A DNA stretch of 49,832 nt from positions 1-49,832 of the forward strand of contig JWZX01002423.1 in the NCBI GenBank assembly GCA_001275005.1, given 5' to 3'. The position numbers and the translations under genes are program-made. This DNA is from Chrysochromulina tobinii (Eukaryota > Haptophyta > Prymnesiales > Chrysochromulinaceae). How positions within the stretch are numbered: position 1 is the first letter of the stretch; the number at the start of each line of letters is the position of its first letter. Below the pieces are notes generated by a model. The model was not told the origin of the DNA. It saw only the letters and a list, made by a program, of their open reading frames with translations, and made no database searches. This document shows positions 38,428-46,549 of this stretch, piece by piece.

Positions 38428-40056
38428 ATGCGCTTCGGCGGGGCTGGTGTGCTGCGGCCTGCGCCCGCTCCCTCCTCACTGCGTGCCGGAGTGGGCCTTA
38501 TTTCTGTGTGGACTCAAATTTTAATGAACGATTGCATGCCCATGCAAAAAAAGAAACAGAAACCAATTTTTGTACCGTGCGCCATGCAAGGACTCTGCAG
38601 CGACTCGGGCTGGGCGCCGCCAGCAACTACGAAGGTCGGAGGGTACGCCTGCACGCTACACGGCCGGCCCATTGGCCTCGACACCAAGGTTCTTGTCTCT
38701 GGCTGTGCACGCAAGCTCGGCCGAGTGCTGACGCGTGGCGGCCAAGTGCATCGGCTCATTGACGAGGTGCTCCAGCACAGTGCCAATCGTGGAGGCGGTG
38801 CGCTTGTGTACGCAGATGGGCCAGGAGTGGATGACACGTACGACAAGTTGCGCAGCATGGTCGCGCGCGATTCGCGCGTACGAGCAATCCTCGCGGTCGA
38901 TGAGCCACCTGGCCGACTCGGTCGTATCGCCTTGTGCCGCAACGTCCTCATCGGCGAGGCTCTGAGCCGCTTGCCCGACGAGGGTCTGCTTGTGACACTG
39001 GATCTCGACTGCATGGTGGATGTGGCATCCATTTTGGCCCTGTTGCCATCGATGATGCCTCACGCTGGTCATGCTGCTGCTCAAGGCCTCGCTCGCCTCG
39101 ACAACGGCGAGGCTGATTCGTCCGGACCAGCGTGGGACCTACTGACTGGCAACTCGAACCCGTACCGCGACCTTTGGGCGCTCCGCAGCCGCCGCCTTGG
39201 CGTAGACTACGACTGCTGGCAAGATGAGAAGACGATGCTCTTTCGCGGCTCCTGCCTGCGCTACCGCATCACAATCGCACCGAGGGCCCCCGTCGTGCGA
39301 GTCCGATCTGCCTTCAACGGCGTGTCTGTGCTGCGCGTAGGAGCCGTGCGCGCTCGCAACGCATCAGGCTGCCGCTACCCTGACCCATCGAGCACGGCCG
39401 ACTCGGCACCGGGCTTGGACGGCGTGTGGCCCGGCCATGCGGACGCGAGCGAGCGCCTCCCGTTGAGACCCTCTTTGCATGCCCTGCACGAGGAGGCCCA
39501 TGATGAGGAGACTGATCGCAGCTCGACGAGCGACTCGGCAAGGGGCAGCAGCAGCGGCGGCGGCGGAAAGGATGACCCTTTCCTAATTAGGGGCTCTCGT
39601 GCGGACTCGGCGCAAGGACGGCGCGCTGATCATGACGCAGCTAATCGGACGGGCGTAACGCCACTTCCGCGCGCCGTTTGTGAGCACGTGGTTTTCAATG
39701 AGTGCCTCCATGCGCATGGGCTGCGCATCGGCATTGCACCGTCGCTGATCACCAACTGCCCGTGCGGTCCGATCTGCGGCGACAAGCAACGATTCTTCTA
39801 CCGCGTCCAGATCCATCCGAACGGGAGCTTGCTCGTGCGAGACCACAGGAAGCGACGCCCGTTCACACCGGCTCTGTGGACGCAATTCATCGAACCGCTA
39901 TGTGCGGCCGGCGCTTCGGGCGTGACGCTTGTTGCGTCGAGCAGCAACAAGTCGCTTCAGTCCGTGGCCGTGGCTTCGGCTGAACCGCGACCCGAACTCT
40001 TCCCGCTGTTGAAAGAGCGCGTGGCGCCGGCGGCGGCGCCTACAGCGGTGTGCTAG
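38428..40056 (+). CDS. Putative glycosyltransferase (GT-A fold, DxD-like; resembles CAP59/GT69-type)
   Basis: The frame is open from a TTG at 38419. ATG choices are 38428 (542 residues) or 38524 (MNDCMPMQ). The central region reads like a nucleotide-diphospho-sugar transferase: GRIALCRNVLIGEALSRL, then VTLDLDCMVDVASILALL with a DLDC metal-binding type motif, NPYRDLWALRS, RSAFNGVSVLRVGAV, and after a Ser/Asp-rich insert CEHVVFNECLHAHGLRIGIAP. The FNG and CEH blocks match the arrangement in capsular mannosyltransferase-like proteins of protists and fungi. Two Cys-rich patches (NCPCGPICG) are unusual. No clear signal anchor was seen, unless the hydrophobic stretch before 38524 serves. Acceptor and sugar are unknown. 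Confidence 0.62.
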   Translation: MRFGGAGVLRPAPAPSSLRAGVGLISVWTQILMNDCMPMQKKKQKPIFVPCAMQGLCSDSGWAPPATTKVGGYACTLHGRPIGLDTKVLVSGCARKLGRVLTRGGQVHRLIDEVLQHSANRGGGALVYADGPGVDDTYDKLRSMVARDSRVRAILAVDEPPGRLGRIALCRNVLIGEALSRLPDEGLLVTLDLDCMVDVASILALLPSMMPHAGHAAAQGLARLDNGEADSSGPAWDLLTGNSNPYRDLWALRSRRLGVDYDCWQDEKTMLFRGSCLRYRITIAPRAPVVRVRSAFNGVSVLRVGAVRARNASGCRYPDPSSTADSAPGLDGVWPGHADASERLPLRPSLHALHEEAHDEETDRSSTSDSARGSSSGGGGKDDPFLIRGSRADSAQGRRADHDAANRTGVTPLPRAVCEHVVFNECLHAHGLRIGIAPSLITNCPCGPICGDKQRFFYRVQIHPNGSLLVRDHRKRRPFTPALWTQFIEPLCAAGASGVTLVASSSNKSLQSVAVASAEPRPELFPLLKERVAPAAAPTAVC

Positions 40057-40683
40057 CATTATGCACGTCGTGCACCTGGCGTGGGCTGGTGTGTGGATGA
40101 ATTATTCTGTGAAAATATACCTCATCCGGTCGGACGCGGGGGCGGCTCGGCCCGCCCCATCCGATGTCTCTCGAATCTCCGCCACGCGGCGCGCCGCGAA
40201 CGCGCGAAGCTAGTAAAAAGAAGCTTGTAGCCCCTAAACGCACGAGGATTTCGCTACCACTGAGAAACAGAAAGCGAGCGAGCAGGACCGCTCGCCAGCA
40301 CCAAATCATCAGGGCCACCTCGGGGTCCACAGCTAAACAATAGCAACACCTCACTGCACACCGTGTCCAACAGACATCAGGCACACACTTCCACTCATCC
40401 TTTACTCATCCTTGCACTTCCACGACTTCTGCTGTGCACTCTCGCCTTGGCCGCGATTAGGCCCCACGAGGCGTGCTCGGCGCCTTTTGCTGTACTCGTG
40501 TGCTCCTGGGGCCCGCCCCCACCTCATGTGACATGTGACATGCTTCTTCAGATGGACGTGCTCGACTCTGACACCAGAATCCTTCCTCGCACGCTATAGT
40601 GTGTCGCCAGCGTGCGAGGCCAGTGCGAGGTCAGATCTCGAGCCGTGGGCGAGGTGAGTCCGAGAGGTCAGACTTCGGGATCC
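40057..40683. other. Intergenic region between convergent genes
   Basis: About 630 bases separating the glycosyltransferase-like gene and the low-complexity gene. A 78-codon plus-strand frame at 40363-40599 starts with GTG, has a hydrophobic stretch, and is not considered convincing. Nothing else was recognised. Confidence 0.45.
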
Positions 40684-42597
40684 CTAATCGTCGACCGAAT
40701 CATCGTCGCCATCGAAGCCGTGGGAATCAAGCGCGCTGGGTCTGGGGGGGCTGTACACGCTCTCGTTGTGGGCGGTACAGAAGCCCTCCGGCACCGTCTT
40801 TGCGTAACGCTTGAAGCACTCCTCCCGAGACTCCTGAGTGGTTTCCGAGCGCACTGTCGAGCGCGACGAGCGAGAACCTGAGCGGGTGAGTTGCAGGTAT
40901 CTGTTGTAGCCCGACGTGAGGGGTCCGAACGTGGTCAGCATGTCTTCAGGCTCGTCATCGGTGCTGGACTCGTGGCCGACGGAAGCCTTGGCCGAGAATG
41001 GCCCGTCAAGAGGGGACGACGTGCCGATTGTCTCGACGGCCTCACCGACACGCCGGCCAACCTCGTCGCCCTGATCGCCCTCGTCTTCGCCCTCGCCCTC
41101 GTCCTCATCCTCGTCCTCGTCCTCGTTCTCGTCCTCGTTCTCGTCCTCGTCCTCGCCCTCGTTCTCGACCTCGTCGGAGCTGCTGAAGTAGCTTCGGCAC
41201 GAGTTGCTTGCAAGATCGTCCGTGCCCTCATCGCTCATGCCGTCGTCGCGCGCCTCCTCGTCGGAGGAGAGGGTTGCGATCGACTCCACGCACACACCCC
41301 AGTTGACCATGCTGTTGATCGACCCGTTGGGCGACCCTTCGGGTGAACCCTTGGGCTGGCAGAAGGTTGACCTACGCGCGTCCGCCGAGAGGTCAATCGG
41401 GCGCGTCGGGCTCATCGCCCTTGAGTGTATCGAGTTCGCCTTAGGACGATCAGCCGCGGCCTCAGCCTCGTTCGAGGAGCACGCCGACGATGACTCTGAT
41501 GACCTCGGCGTGTCCGACGTTGCAACACTCGTCGATGAACTCATCGATGGCTCGGGCTCCTCGGCATCTGGCGCCACAGTCAGCGCCAATGGATGCGTCG
41601 CGCTCTTCGTATTAGGGCTTCTCGCACTCGTCGATGCGGTCGTTGGTGCCTTGGGTTCGTCAGCATCAGGTCCGTCTCTGGGTTGGGCGGCGCACGTACC
41701 GTAGGCCGCGCAGCACTGCATGCCGCACGCGCCGTAGGCTGGGGGGGAACCGTACGATGCAGGGTATTGGCTCTTCATCCCGAACCCTGAATAATCATTC
41801 ATCCGAGGGTCGAAGGGGTATGTCTCGTAGCCGCAGTAGGGCGTGTAAGGGCTGGGATAGGAGTAGCCGAAGCCACCGTGGCCAAACATGATCGATGGCA
41901 TCATGGGCACGGGTGCCATCGCGCCCATGTTGAAGCCCATGGGCAGTGGGTGGATCGCACTCATCCGCATCTGGGCGGCGGCGACGGCAGCGCTCGCGAT
42001 CTCATAAGGCGCGGCCATCGAACCGAAGAGCGATGGGCCCGCCAGCGGCGGCAGCATCGTGGCGCCATCGATCTGGCCAGTTGCTACTTCAGGACCGGTA
42101 AATGCGTCGTTGGCTGTCCACGATTGCGCGTTGCTCGTAACGTTGCTCGACGGTTGTGCGAATGAGCTGAGCGCGGGATGGCAGTCCGCAGACGCGGTGT
42201 GGTCGTATCGTGGCCGACGTTTGCGCCTCTTGTTGACAGGGAGCAGAGCAGAGGCCGTGGGGCAGACTTGGCCTTGCATGTTGATGGCCACAATGCTATG
42301 GCCTCCCTGGCATTCGCACACGCACTTGTCGAGGAAGGGCACGGGCGAGTACGACTGCTGCTCGTCCAAGCGCATGCGTTGAGGCCGCCGCATCTCGGTG
42401 GCGAGCTCATCGTCCATGGCTGCTGCTTGATGAGTGGTTGGGTCCAGGGCAGAGTCGCACTTGCTCGACCTGTTCCTCTTGGCGGGGGCACAATTGTCAA
42501 AGACCCCGCAGGTATCGGGCTCGGACATGGCCTTACTGGACTCTCGTTGCCGATACGCTCGATGCCGCGGGCGCCGTCCATGCTGCTGGTGAAGCAT
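40684..42597 (-). CDS. Low-complexity nuclear-type protein, function unknown
   Basis: 637 residues from the first ATG; the second ATG at 42528 (MSEPDTCGVFDNC) would give 614. A KRRKRRPR cluster at about residue 122 is a strong nuclear-localisation candidate. Before it is a CVCECQGGHS stretch. The middle is rich in Met, Pro, Gly and Tyr (GFGYSYPSPYTPYCGYETYP), typical of disordered, phase-separating segments. It is followed by Ser/Thr/Ala-rich DNA and an acidic run (EDEDENEDENEDEDEDEDEGE in part) encoded by a CTCGTC-type repeat at about 41080-41175. The C-terminal 90 residues look more ordered (GYNRYLQLTRSGSRSSRST, ECFKRYAKTVPEGFC). No family was recognised. It is the last gene of host style before the composition change. 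Confidence 0.65.
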   Translation of the reverse strand: MLHQQHGRRPRHRAYRQRESSKAMSEPDTCGVFDNCAPAKRNRSSKCDSALDPTTHQAAAMDDELATEMRRPQRMRLDEQQSYSPVPFLDKCVCECQGGHSIVAINMQGQVCPTASALLPVNKRRKRRPRYDHTASADCHPALSSFAQPSSNVTSNAQSWTANDAFTGPEVATGQIDGATMLPPLAGPSLFGSMAAPYEIASAAVAAAQMRMSAIHPLPMGFNMGAMAPVPMMPSIMFGHGGFGYSYPSPYTPYCGYETYPFDPRMNDYSGFGMKSQYPASYGSPPAYGACGMQCCAAYGTCAAQPRDGPDADEPKAPTTASTSARSPNTKSATHPLALTVAPDAEEPEPSMSSSTSVATSDTPRSSESSSACSSNEAEAAADRPKANSIHSRAMSPTRPIDLSADARRSTFCQPKGSPEGSPNGSINSMVNWGVCVESIATLSSDEEARDDGMSDEGTDDLASNSCRSYFSSSDEVENEGEDEDENEDENEDEDEDEDEGEGEDEGDQGDEVGRRVGEAVETIGTSSPLDGPFSAKASVGHESSTDDEPEDMLTTFGPLTSGYNRYLQLTRSGSRSSRSTVRSETTQESREECFKRYAKTVPEGFCTAHNESVYSPPRPSALDSHGFDGDDDSVDD

Positions 42598-43409
42598 ATG
42601 GATCGTGGCGGCCGCGGCGGTCGTCTTGGCCTCGTCTTGATGTCTAGAGCTCTAGACCCTGCAGATGGGTGCAGAATAGCAATATAGCGAGCAGCCGCAG
42701 TCATTAATTGTTCATGTTTATGTAAACTGTTTTTCGTGGGCGACACAGGACCAAGAAAGGGAAGGAGTCTCATTTTCTTGGGCGTTTTTGTGGTTTCGAA
42801 CAGCTATCTCCGTTGGAGAGATCCGAATCGAGATTCCCGAAAAACCCGAAGGATTCTAAGTGTCGTGTTAATCATCCTGGAAAAAATACTGAAAAAATTC
42901 ACAATTTTCCGACGCTCGAAGATGTTCAGTCATCTCGTATCGGCATGTGCCTTCGATTTGATGGTATCGATCCCGCGTGATGGTACCTGGTATCGACCAC
43001 CTTTAGGTGAGCATCTTCTCGCTCGGGTTTAGCTCGGGTCCTTGGCTCGGGTCTGTCACAGTTTCCGGTTTGTTTGTGATGTGGATCTAGTGTGGACCAT
43101 GGTGTGGAACTAAAAAGAGAGTTGCTCCCTGGTACCGGTCCCGTGTGTGTCCCGGCTCCCCCCGGTGTTTTTGAACTCAAGCTCACCGCAGGTGTGGTTG
43201 TGTTCAGTGTGCAGGGTACAACTGTATGAATGAGGGCTCCCCGCAGGCGAGCCGGCCACGCGGCCGGCCCGGCCAAACATGCATGCATGGTTGATGCATT
43301 GTGTTCCATATCCATACGCGGAAAGGGCGAGCTCCGGTACGTCGCTTGTACGTCCACGCCCCTTGTCCCCCTTCCTGGGGTTATATATGGCTGGGGGTTA
43401 TTCTGAGGC
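42598..43409. other. Gene-poor region preceding the virus-like segment
   Basis: About 810 bases, increasingly AT-rich, with homopolymer runs (AAAAAATACTGAAAAAATT at about 42880-42900). The open frames are short and without coding character. It contains no recognisable RNA gene. Confidence 0.45.
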
Positions 43410-43462
43410 ATTAGGGGGGGGTCCGGGGGGGTTTGTTATCGAGTTTGGGGGGGTTTGTTATC
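43410..43462. repeat. G-run direct repeat
   Basis: GGGGGGGTTTGTTATC occurs twice in a row (about 43425-43440 and 43446-43461), preceded by another run of seven to eight G. Three G7-type runs within about 50 bases could form a G-quadruplex. It marks the point where composition changes. Confidence 0.8.
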
Positions 43463-43870
43463 AGGATACGTATCCTGATGTATTATGATGTATCCTGCAT
43501 GTATCCTGCAGGATACATGTATCTCTTATGTATCCTGATGTATCTCAAATGTAACTTAAATGCCCTGTTACATTCCAAGAGAATACATGTATCTTGATAT
43601 TTTGCATGTATTTTACACGTATCCCAAACGAGTCCAAGATACATTTTGGGAAACATATCAGATACATCAGGATATATGTATCTTGCACGTGGGATACATG
43701 CGGGATACATGCGAGATACATATGAGATACATGTCATTGAGGATACATGCGGGATACATGAGAGATACCTACATTGAGATACATGTATCTCAATTGTATC
43801 CAGAGAGGTACGTATCTGCAAATGTATCTTGTTGTATCCTGATGTATCTTGATGTATATGGTTCAGATTT
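43462..43870. repeat. AT-rich array of TGTATC / GATACA units
   Basis: Over about 400 bases the hexamer TGTATC or its complement GATACA recurs every 10-15 bases, with unit forms ATGTATCCTG and GGATACATG. Orientation is grouped: mainly TGTATC at 43475-43545, mainly GATACA at 43640-43775, then TGTATC again at 43785-43850. Palindromes such as GATACATGTATC are frequent, so one strand could fold into large stem-loops. It has no coding sense. Confidence 0.9.
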
Positions 43871-43880
43871 AATCTCCGAG

Positions 43881-44273
43881 ATTTTAATTAGTTGATGACA
43901 CTGACGAACCCTTGACGTAACCCGTCGCGCACTATGACCCTGAATCTTGAGTCTGACACTGGCAGACACACGTGATACTCCAGAGTGCGGGAAACATACT
44001 GGTCCATATGCAAGCACGCGGTTTCGTCCGAGGTGCGGCCGAGGTCGGTCGGGTTTGGGGGTCGTTTCGTCGGTCGAGGTTTCGTCGCGAAGGGGTGACG
44101 TTTTTGGATTTCACACTGAAACGTCCACTGGTCGTCCATATCGACGAACCTCGACCTCGACTCATGAGCTCGACCTCGCCGTTTCGGACCGACGCGCCGC
44201 GGTCGGGCATCGGACGTGAATTTTGTGGACGTTTCACACTACAGTATGACATCTTGCAGCATATGGCGGTTAC
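43881..44273. repeat. Gene-poor stretch with nested inverted repeats
   Basis: GGTCGAGGTTTCGTCG at 44072-44087 pairs with CGACGAACCTCGACC at 44142-44156 (one-base bulge). TGAAACGTCC at 44117-44126 pairs exactly with GGACGTTTCA at 44227-44236. The stretch lies between the GTATC array and the first gene of the virus-like block. A possible 106-codon minus frame from 44252 is not convincing. Confidence 0.6.
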
Positions 44274-44291
44274 CGCGTCGTGTTGGGCGTG
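44274..44291 (-). terminator. 18-bp virus-block repeat, copy 1
   Basis: Plus-strand CGCGTCGTGTTGGGCGTG abuts the TAA stop of the 79-residue gene at 44292. The preceding 11 bases are shared with copy 2. It is listed as a candidate 3'-end signal because every one of the five genes in this block is followed by it. Confidence 0.5.
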
Positions 44292-44531
44292 TTAGAACCC
44301 AGGTCCGTAACGGCGATCGTCATACCCCATTAAGTCCAACTCGTCTTCCACGATGTTATTCATAATGTAACGACGTCTGTTAGTCCGGTCGATCAGCGTA
44401 AAGGTTAGCAATTCCAAATAAGTGTCCCAAAGCAGCCTTATGAGATCTTGTGGAATTTGACGAATCTTGTTGGTCATGAGTACGACGAATTCCTGTGCAT
44501 CTAGTGGGTATACTCGCTGACGTGGCGGCAT
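44292..44531 (-). CDS. Virus-like block: small protein A (79 aa), unknown
   Basis: 79 residues, start ATG at 44531. It is hydrophobic in the middle (FVVLMTNKIRQIPQDLIRLLW, cited in part, then DTYLELLTFTLIDRTNRRRYIM) with an acidic C-terminus ending DDRRYGPGF. No family was recognised. The codon usage is AT-richer and much less biased than in host genes to the left. The gene is the last of five minus-strand genes, each followed by the 18-bp repeat. The small size and tight spacing (60 bases to the next gene) suit a viral gene. Confidence 0.6.
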   Translation of the reverse strand: MPPRQRVYPLDAQEFVVLMTNKIRQIPQDLIRLLWDTYLELLTFTLIDRTNRRRYIMNNIVEDELDLMGYDDRRYGPGF

Positions 44532-44567
44532 CGATGTAACACATGTATGTCGGAAAATGGCGGTTAC

Positions 44568-44585
44568 CGCGTCGTGTTGGGCGTT
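44568..44585 (-). terminator. 18-bp virus-block repeat, copy 2
   Basis: CGCGTCGTGTTGGGCGTT, six bases after the stop of protein B and 36 bases before the start of protein A. With its upstream flank it is identical to copy 1 over about 28 bases. Confidence 0.5.
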
Positions 44586-44591
44586 CTAATT

Positions 44592-45005
44592 TCATCTGGA
44601 ATGAAACGTAATCTTTCCAAAGTCACTGATGGGCATTCTTGTTGTTATGGTTGTCCCGGCGATCGTGTATTGTAATAAAAACCTCAAAGTACCACCGAGT
44701 TGGCCTATTAACCCTACTATCCTAAAGGGATAAGACCAAAACGCAACCTGGGCCCTCTCCAGTAGAGGAACGAACATGTAATTCACGTTCCGGTATAAAC
44801 GTACGCTCAAGTCAACGTCAGTTGTGTTCGCGGTAATGTCTTCCAATGAAAACCATCGTGAACGAGGAACACCTCGTGTGTAATCGGGTTGGCTCATACG
44901 TTGAGGTGCAACGTAAGGAGGTGCCTGTCGACGGTAAGCGACGTCCATCGCCATTTCTAGGCGCCTGGTAGGGTTGAGTGCTAATACACTCGCTCCAGTT
45001 CCCAT
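44592..45005 (-). CDS. Virus-like block: small protein B (137 aa), unknown
   Basis: 137 residues, start ATG at 45005. The N-terminal half is polar and Arg/Tyr/Pro-rich. The C-terminal half is hydrophobic and aromatic (YMFVPLLERAQVAFWSYPFR, then IVGLIGQLGGTLRFLLQY) and may be membrane-active or a packed capsid-type segment. A weak similarity to protein E is seen in the pattern VPxLxRxxxAxW. No known family was recognised. Confidence 0.65.
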   Translation of the reverse strand: MGTGASVLALNPTRRLEMAMDVAYRRQAPPYVAPQRMSQPDYTRGVPRSRWFSLEDITANTTDVDLSVRLYRNVNYMFVPLLERAQVAFWSYPFRIVGLIGQLGGTLRFLLQYTIAGTTITTRMPISDFGKITFHSR

Positions 45006-45042
45006 GAAGTTTCACAGTTACTTTTAGAAATTACCGGTGTGA

Positions 45043-45060
45043 CGCGCCGTGTTGGGCGTG
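45043..45060 (-). terminator. 18-bp virus-block repeat, copy 3
   Basis: CGCGCCGTGTTGGGCGTG, 13 bases after the stop of protein C. Its other flank (AGAAATTACCGGTGTGA) is shared with copy 4. Confidence 0.5.
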
Positions 45061-45073
45061 TGAACTACTTAAC

Positions 45074-45352
45074 TCACCAGGCGGCTAAGCGCCTGGGCAT
45101 GGCCTGAGTAAAGGAATGCCATGCATTTAGAGGCCATGCAGTCCCAAAATCTGTATACGAGTTCATGTACTGTAAGATTGCCCTTGCTGCTCTTCTCCCA
45201 ATGACAACCCGTTTAATTATCGCAGCGAAGAATTGTCGCACTCTAACCCTCCTTTTTCGTCTTACTTCACACCAATCAAAAGTTACTCGCAAACCATCAT
45301 ACATTGTTCGTTGCCTTTGAGCCTCGCGCTGTTGTCGTGTTATTGGCGGCAT
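45074..45352 (-). CDS. Virus-like block: small basic protein C (92 aa), unknown
   Basis: 92 residues, very Arg-rich and basic. The central stretch VRVRQFFAAIIKRVVIGRRA aligns with VRFRQSVAAIMKWLRNRAKW of the neighbouring protein D, so the two are probably paralogues. It ends with an aromatic segment and PRRLAAW. It may bind nucleic acid or membranes; no family is known. Confidence 0.6.
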   Translation of the reverse strand: MPPITRQQREAQRQRTMYDGLRVTFDWCEVRRKRRVRVRQFFAAIIKRVVIGRRAARAILQYMNSYTDFGTAWPLNAWHSFTQAMPRRLAAW

Positions 45353-45387
45353 GAGTTTTCACAGTAAGCTCAGAAATTACCGGTGTG

Positions 45388-45405
45388 ACGCGTCGTGTTG
45401 AGCGC
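45388..45405 (-). terminator. 18-bp virus-block repeat, copy 4
   Basis: CGCGTCGTGTTGAGCGCG, 12 bases after the stop of protein D. One internal G-to-A difference from the other copies. Confidence 0.5.
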
Positions 45406-45417
45406 GTAACGGATCAT

Positions 45418-45681
45418 TTACCTGTACACACGGCGTATGCGTCTCCTCATCATGCGCTTGTATGATGGTCGCATCTCTGTCCAGTACCACCAATCACCAC
45501 TTAGTGGTGACTTTCGTCGCTTGAGGATCCACTTCGCGCGATTCCTCAACCACTTCATAATAGCCGCAACTGACTGTCTGAACCGCACCCAGGTTGCTGG
45601 ACTATTCCGGACGGGTGAACGTCGATTCTCCACCCAATGAACCGAGCCTGGTGAATCGTAACCGTCTGGGGGTGCGTTCAT
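45418..45681 (-). CDS. Virus-like block: small basic protein D (87 aa), unknown
   Basis: 87 residues, Arg/Trp-rich, with an acidic-polar N-terminus and a strongly basic C-terminus (KRMMRRRIRRVYR). It shares the VRxRQxxAAIxK core with protein C. No family was recognised. The ATG at 45681 is preceded by a 56-base spacer carrying copy 5 of the repeat. Confidence 0.6.
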   Translation of the reverse strand: MNAPPDGYDSPGSVHWVENRRSPVRNSPATWVRFRQSVAAIMKWLRNRAKWILKRRKSPLSGDWWYWTEMRPSYKRMMRRRIRRVYR

Positions 45682-45719
45682 ATTCAGATCAAACGTTTGG
45701 AAATTTCGTTTTAGGTCAT

Positions 45720-45737
45720 CGCGCCGTGTTGGGCGCG
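45720..45737 (-). terminator. 18-bp virus-block repeat, copy 5
   Basis: CGCGCCGTGTTGGGCGCG abuts the TAA stop of protein E. This copy is a perfect inverted repeat: six-base arms CGCGCC/GGCGCG around a six-base GTGTTG loop. Confidence 0.55.
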
Positions 45738-46505
45738 TTACCGAATTCTTGGATTCACCTTGTTTCCTAAGTACCCACCAAGTGGGTTGCGTAACTCGAA
45801 ATCTTCTTCATGTATGCGCCTTTTATTGATTGGCTTATCGCCAAACGTGTAGGACCACCAGTTGGTTTTGGTTTGGAAATCTTCGCCAAGAGGTATGTTG
45901 TTGCTTTCCCATCTTTGTCTCGCTCGTGTTCGGTCATTCCACTGCACATTATCTTTAAGTTCTTGAGGAGTGAGAGATAATGTGAAAGTTCTCTCCATAG
46001 CCGTGGCCATTGTGTTCCAATTCCAGTATTGGGGAGGGCTCATTCGATCGTTCCATTGATCTTTCGTGGAAATTACTCCCTGGCCGTAAAAATGAGACAT
46101 AATGCGCGGTGGGCGTGGTATGTCGAGCTTCCAAGAAAGTGAATTAGGCGACCTCCGCCACCATTCCAAATTCGGTGTGAGTAAGGTGAGGACATCGTTC
46201 CCAAAATGGGTGGTTCTTGCGACCGCTTGCCAGATCGCTTCCCAGAGCCTCCTGACGAGAACCGGGACTACGTCGCCCGTATGGACGTACTGTCGCCGTG
46301 CTAATGTATGTGCAGGCAAAGGTGGGCGGTTCGCCGCCACAGCAGCACGCGCGAGTTGTTTCAACGAGGGAACTTTGGACGGTATCGCCAAGAAGGCGAG
46401 GTCTTTCAATGATGGGACTAATGCAGGGGCTCTTCCAAACAACCCACGCTTATTGTCATAGCGTTTGGCAGGCGGCATGAGCTGTCTTAAGCTGTCGTCA
46501 TCCAT
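45738..46505 (-). CDS. Virus-like block: Trp/Asn-rich protein E (255 aa), unknown
   Basis: 255 residues. The N-terminal third has two copies of a short motif, VPSLKDLAFLAI and VPSLKQLARAAV, which recurs as VPSLANLSLQAI in the 129-residue gene at 47188-47577, linking the two proteins. The rest is rich in Trp and Asn, with an internal repeat QWNDRMSPPQYWNWN / QWNDRTRARQRWESN. The composition is unlike any host protein here. The VPSL..L...AI pattern resembles short helical adaptor motifs (Elongin A or F-box-like), but that is speculative. It is transcribed divergently from the zinc-finger-like gene, with only 44 bases between start codons. Confidence 0.65.
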   Translation of the reverse strand: MDDDSLRQLMPPAKRYDNKRGLFGRAPALVPSLKDLAFLAIPSKVPSLKQLARAAVAANRPPLPAHTLARRQYVHTGDVVPVLVRRLWEAIWQAVARTTHFGNDVLTLLTPNLEWWRRSPNSLSWKLDIPRPPRIMSHFYGQGVISTKDQWNDRMSPPQYWNWNTMATAMERTFTLSLTPQELKDNVQWNDRTRARQRWESNNIPLGEDFQTKTNWWSYTFGDKPINKRRIHEEDFELRNPLGGYLGNKVNPRIR

Positions 46506-46549
46506 TGGAAATTTCCAAGTATTCTGGAAATAGCGAGCACTTCATCGAG

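Noticed and set aside
40363-40599. Possible small protein with a hydrophobic N-terminal region
   Set aside because: It starts with GTG, has no ATG near its start, and lacks codon bias or a conserved feature.
41080-41175. CTCGTC repeat as a possible CRISPR-like or regulatory array
   Set aside because: It is a simple in-frame codon repeat encoding the acidic Glu/Asp run of the gene.
43932-44252. A 106-codon minus-strand open frame as a sixth small viral gene
   Set aside because: Its start is only 10 bases from repeat copy 1, its composition is Ser/Arg/Pro without the Trp/Asn style of the block, and it overlaps the nested inverted repeats.
44262-45741. The gene+repeat array as a true integron cassette array (the repeat contains GTTGGGC/GTTGAGC, fitting the attC core GTTRRRY)
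   Set aside because: A degenerate 7-mer is easy to hit by chance, no matching RYYYAAC box or second inner pair is visible in the spacers, and no tyrosine integrase is in the window. Kept only as an analogy.
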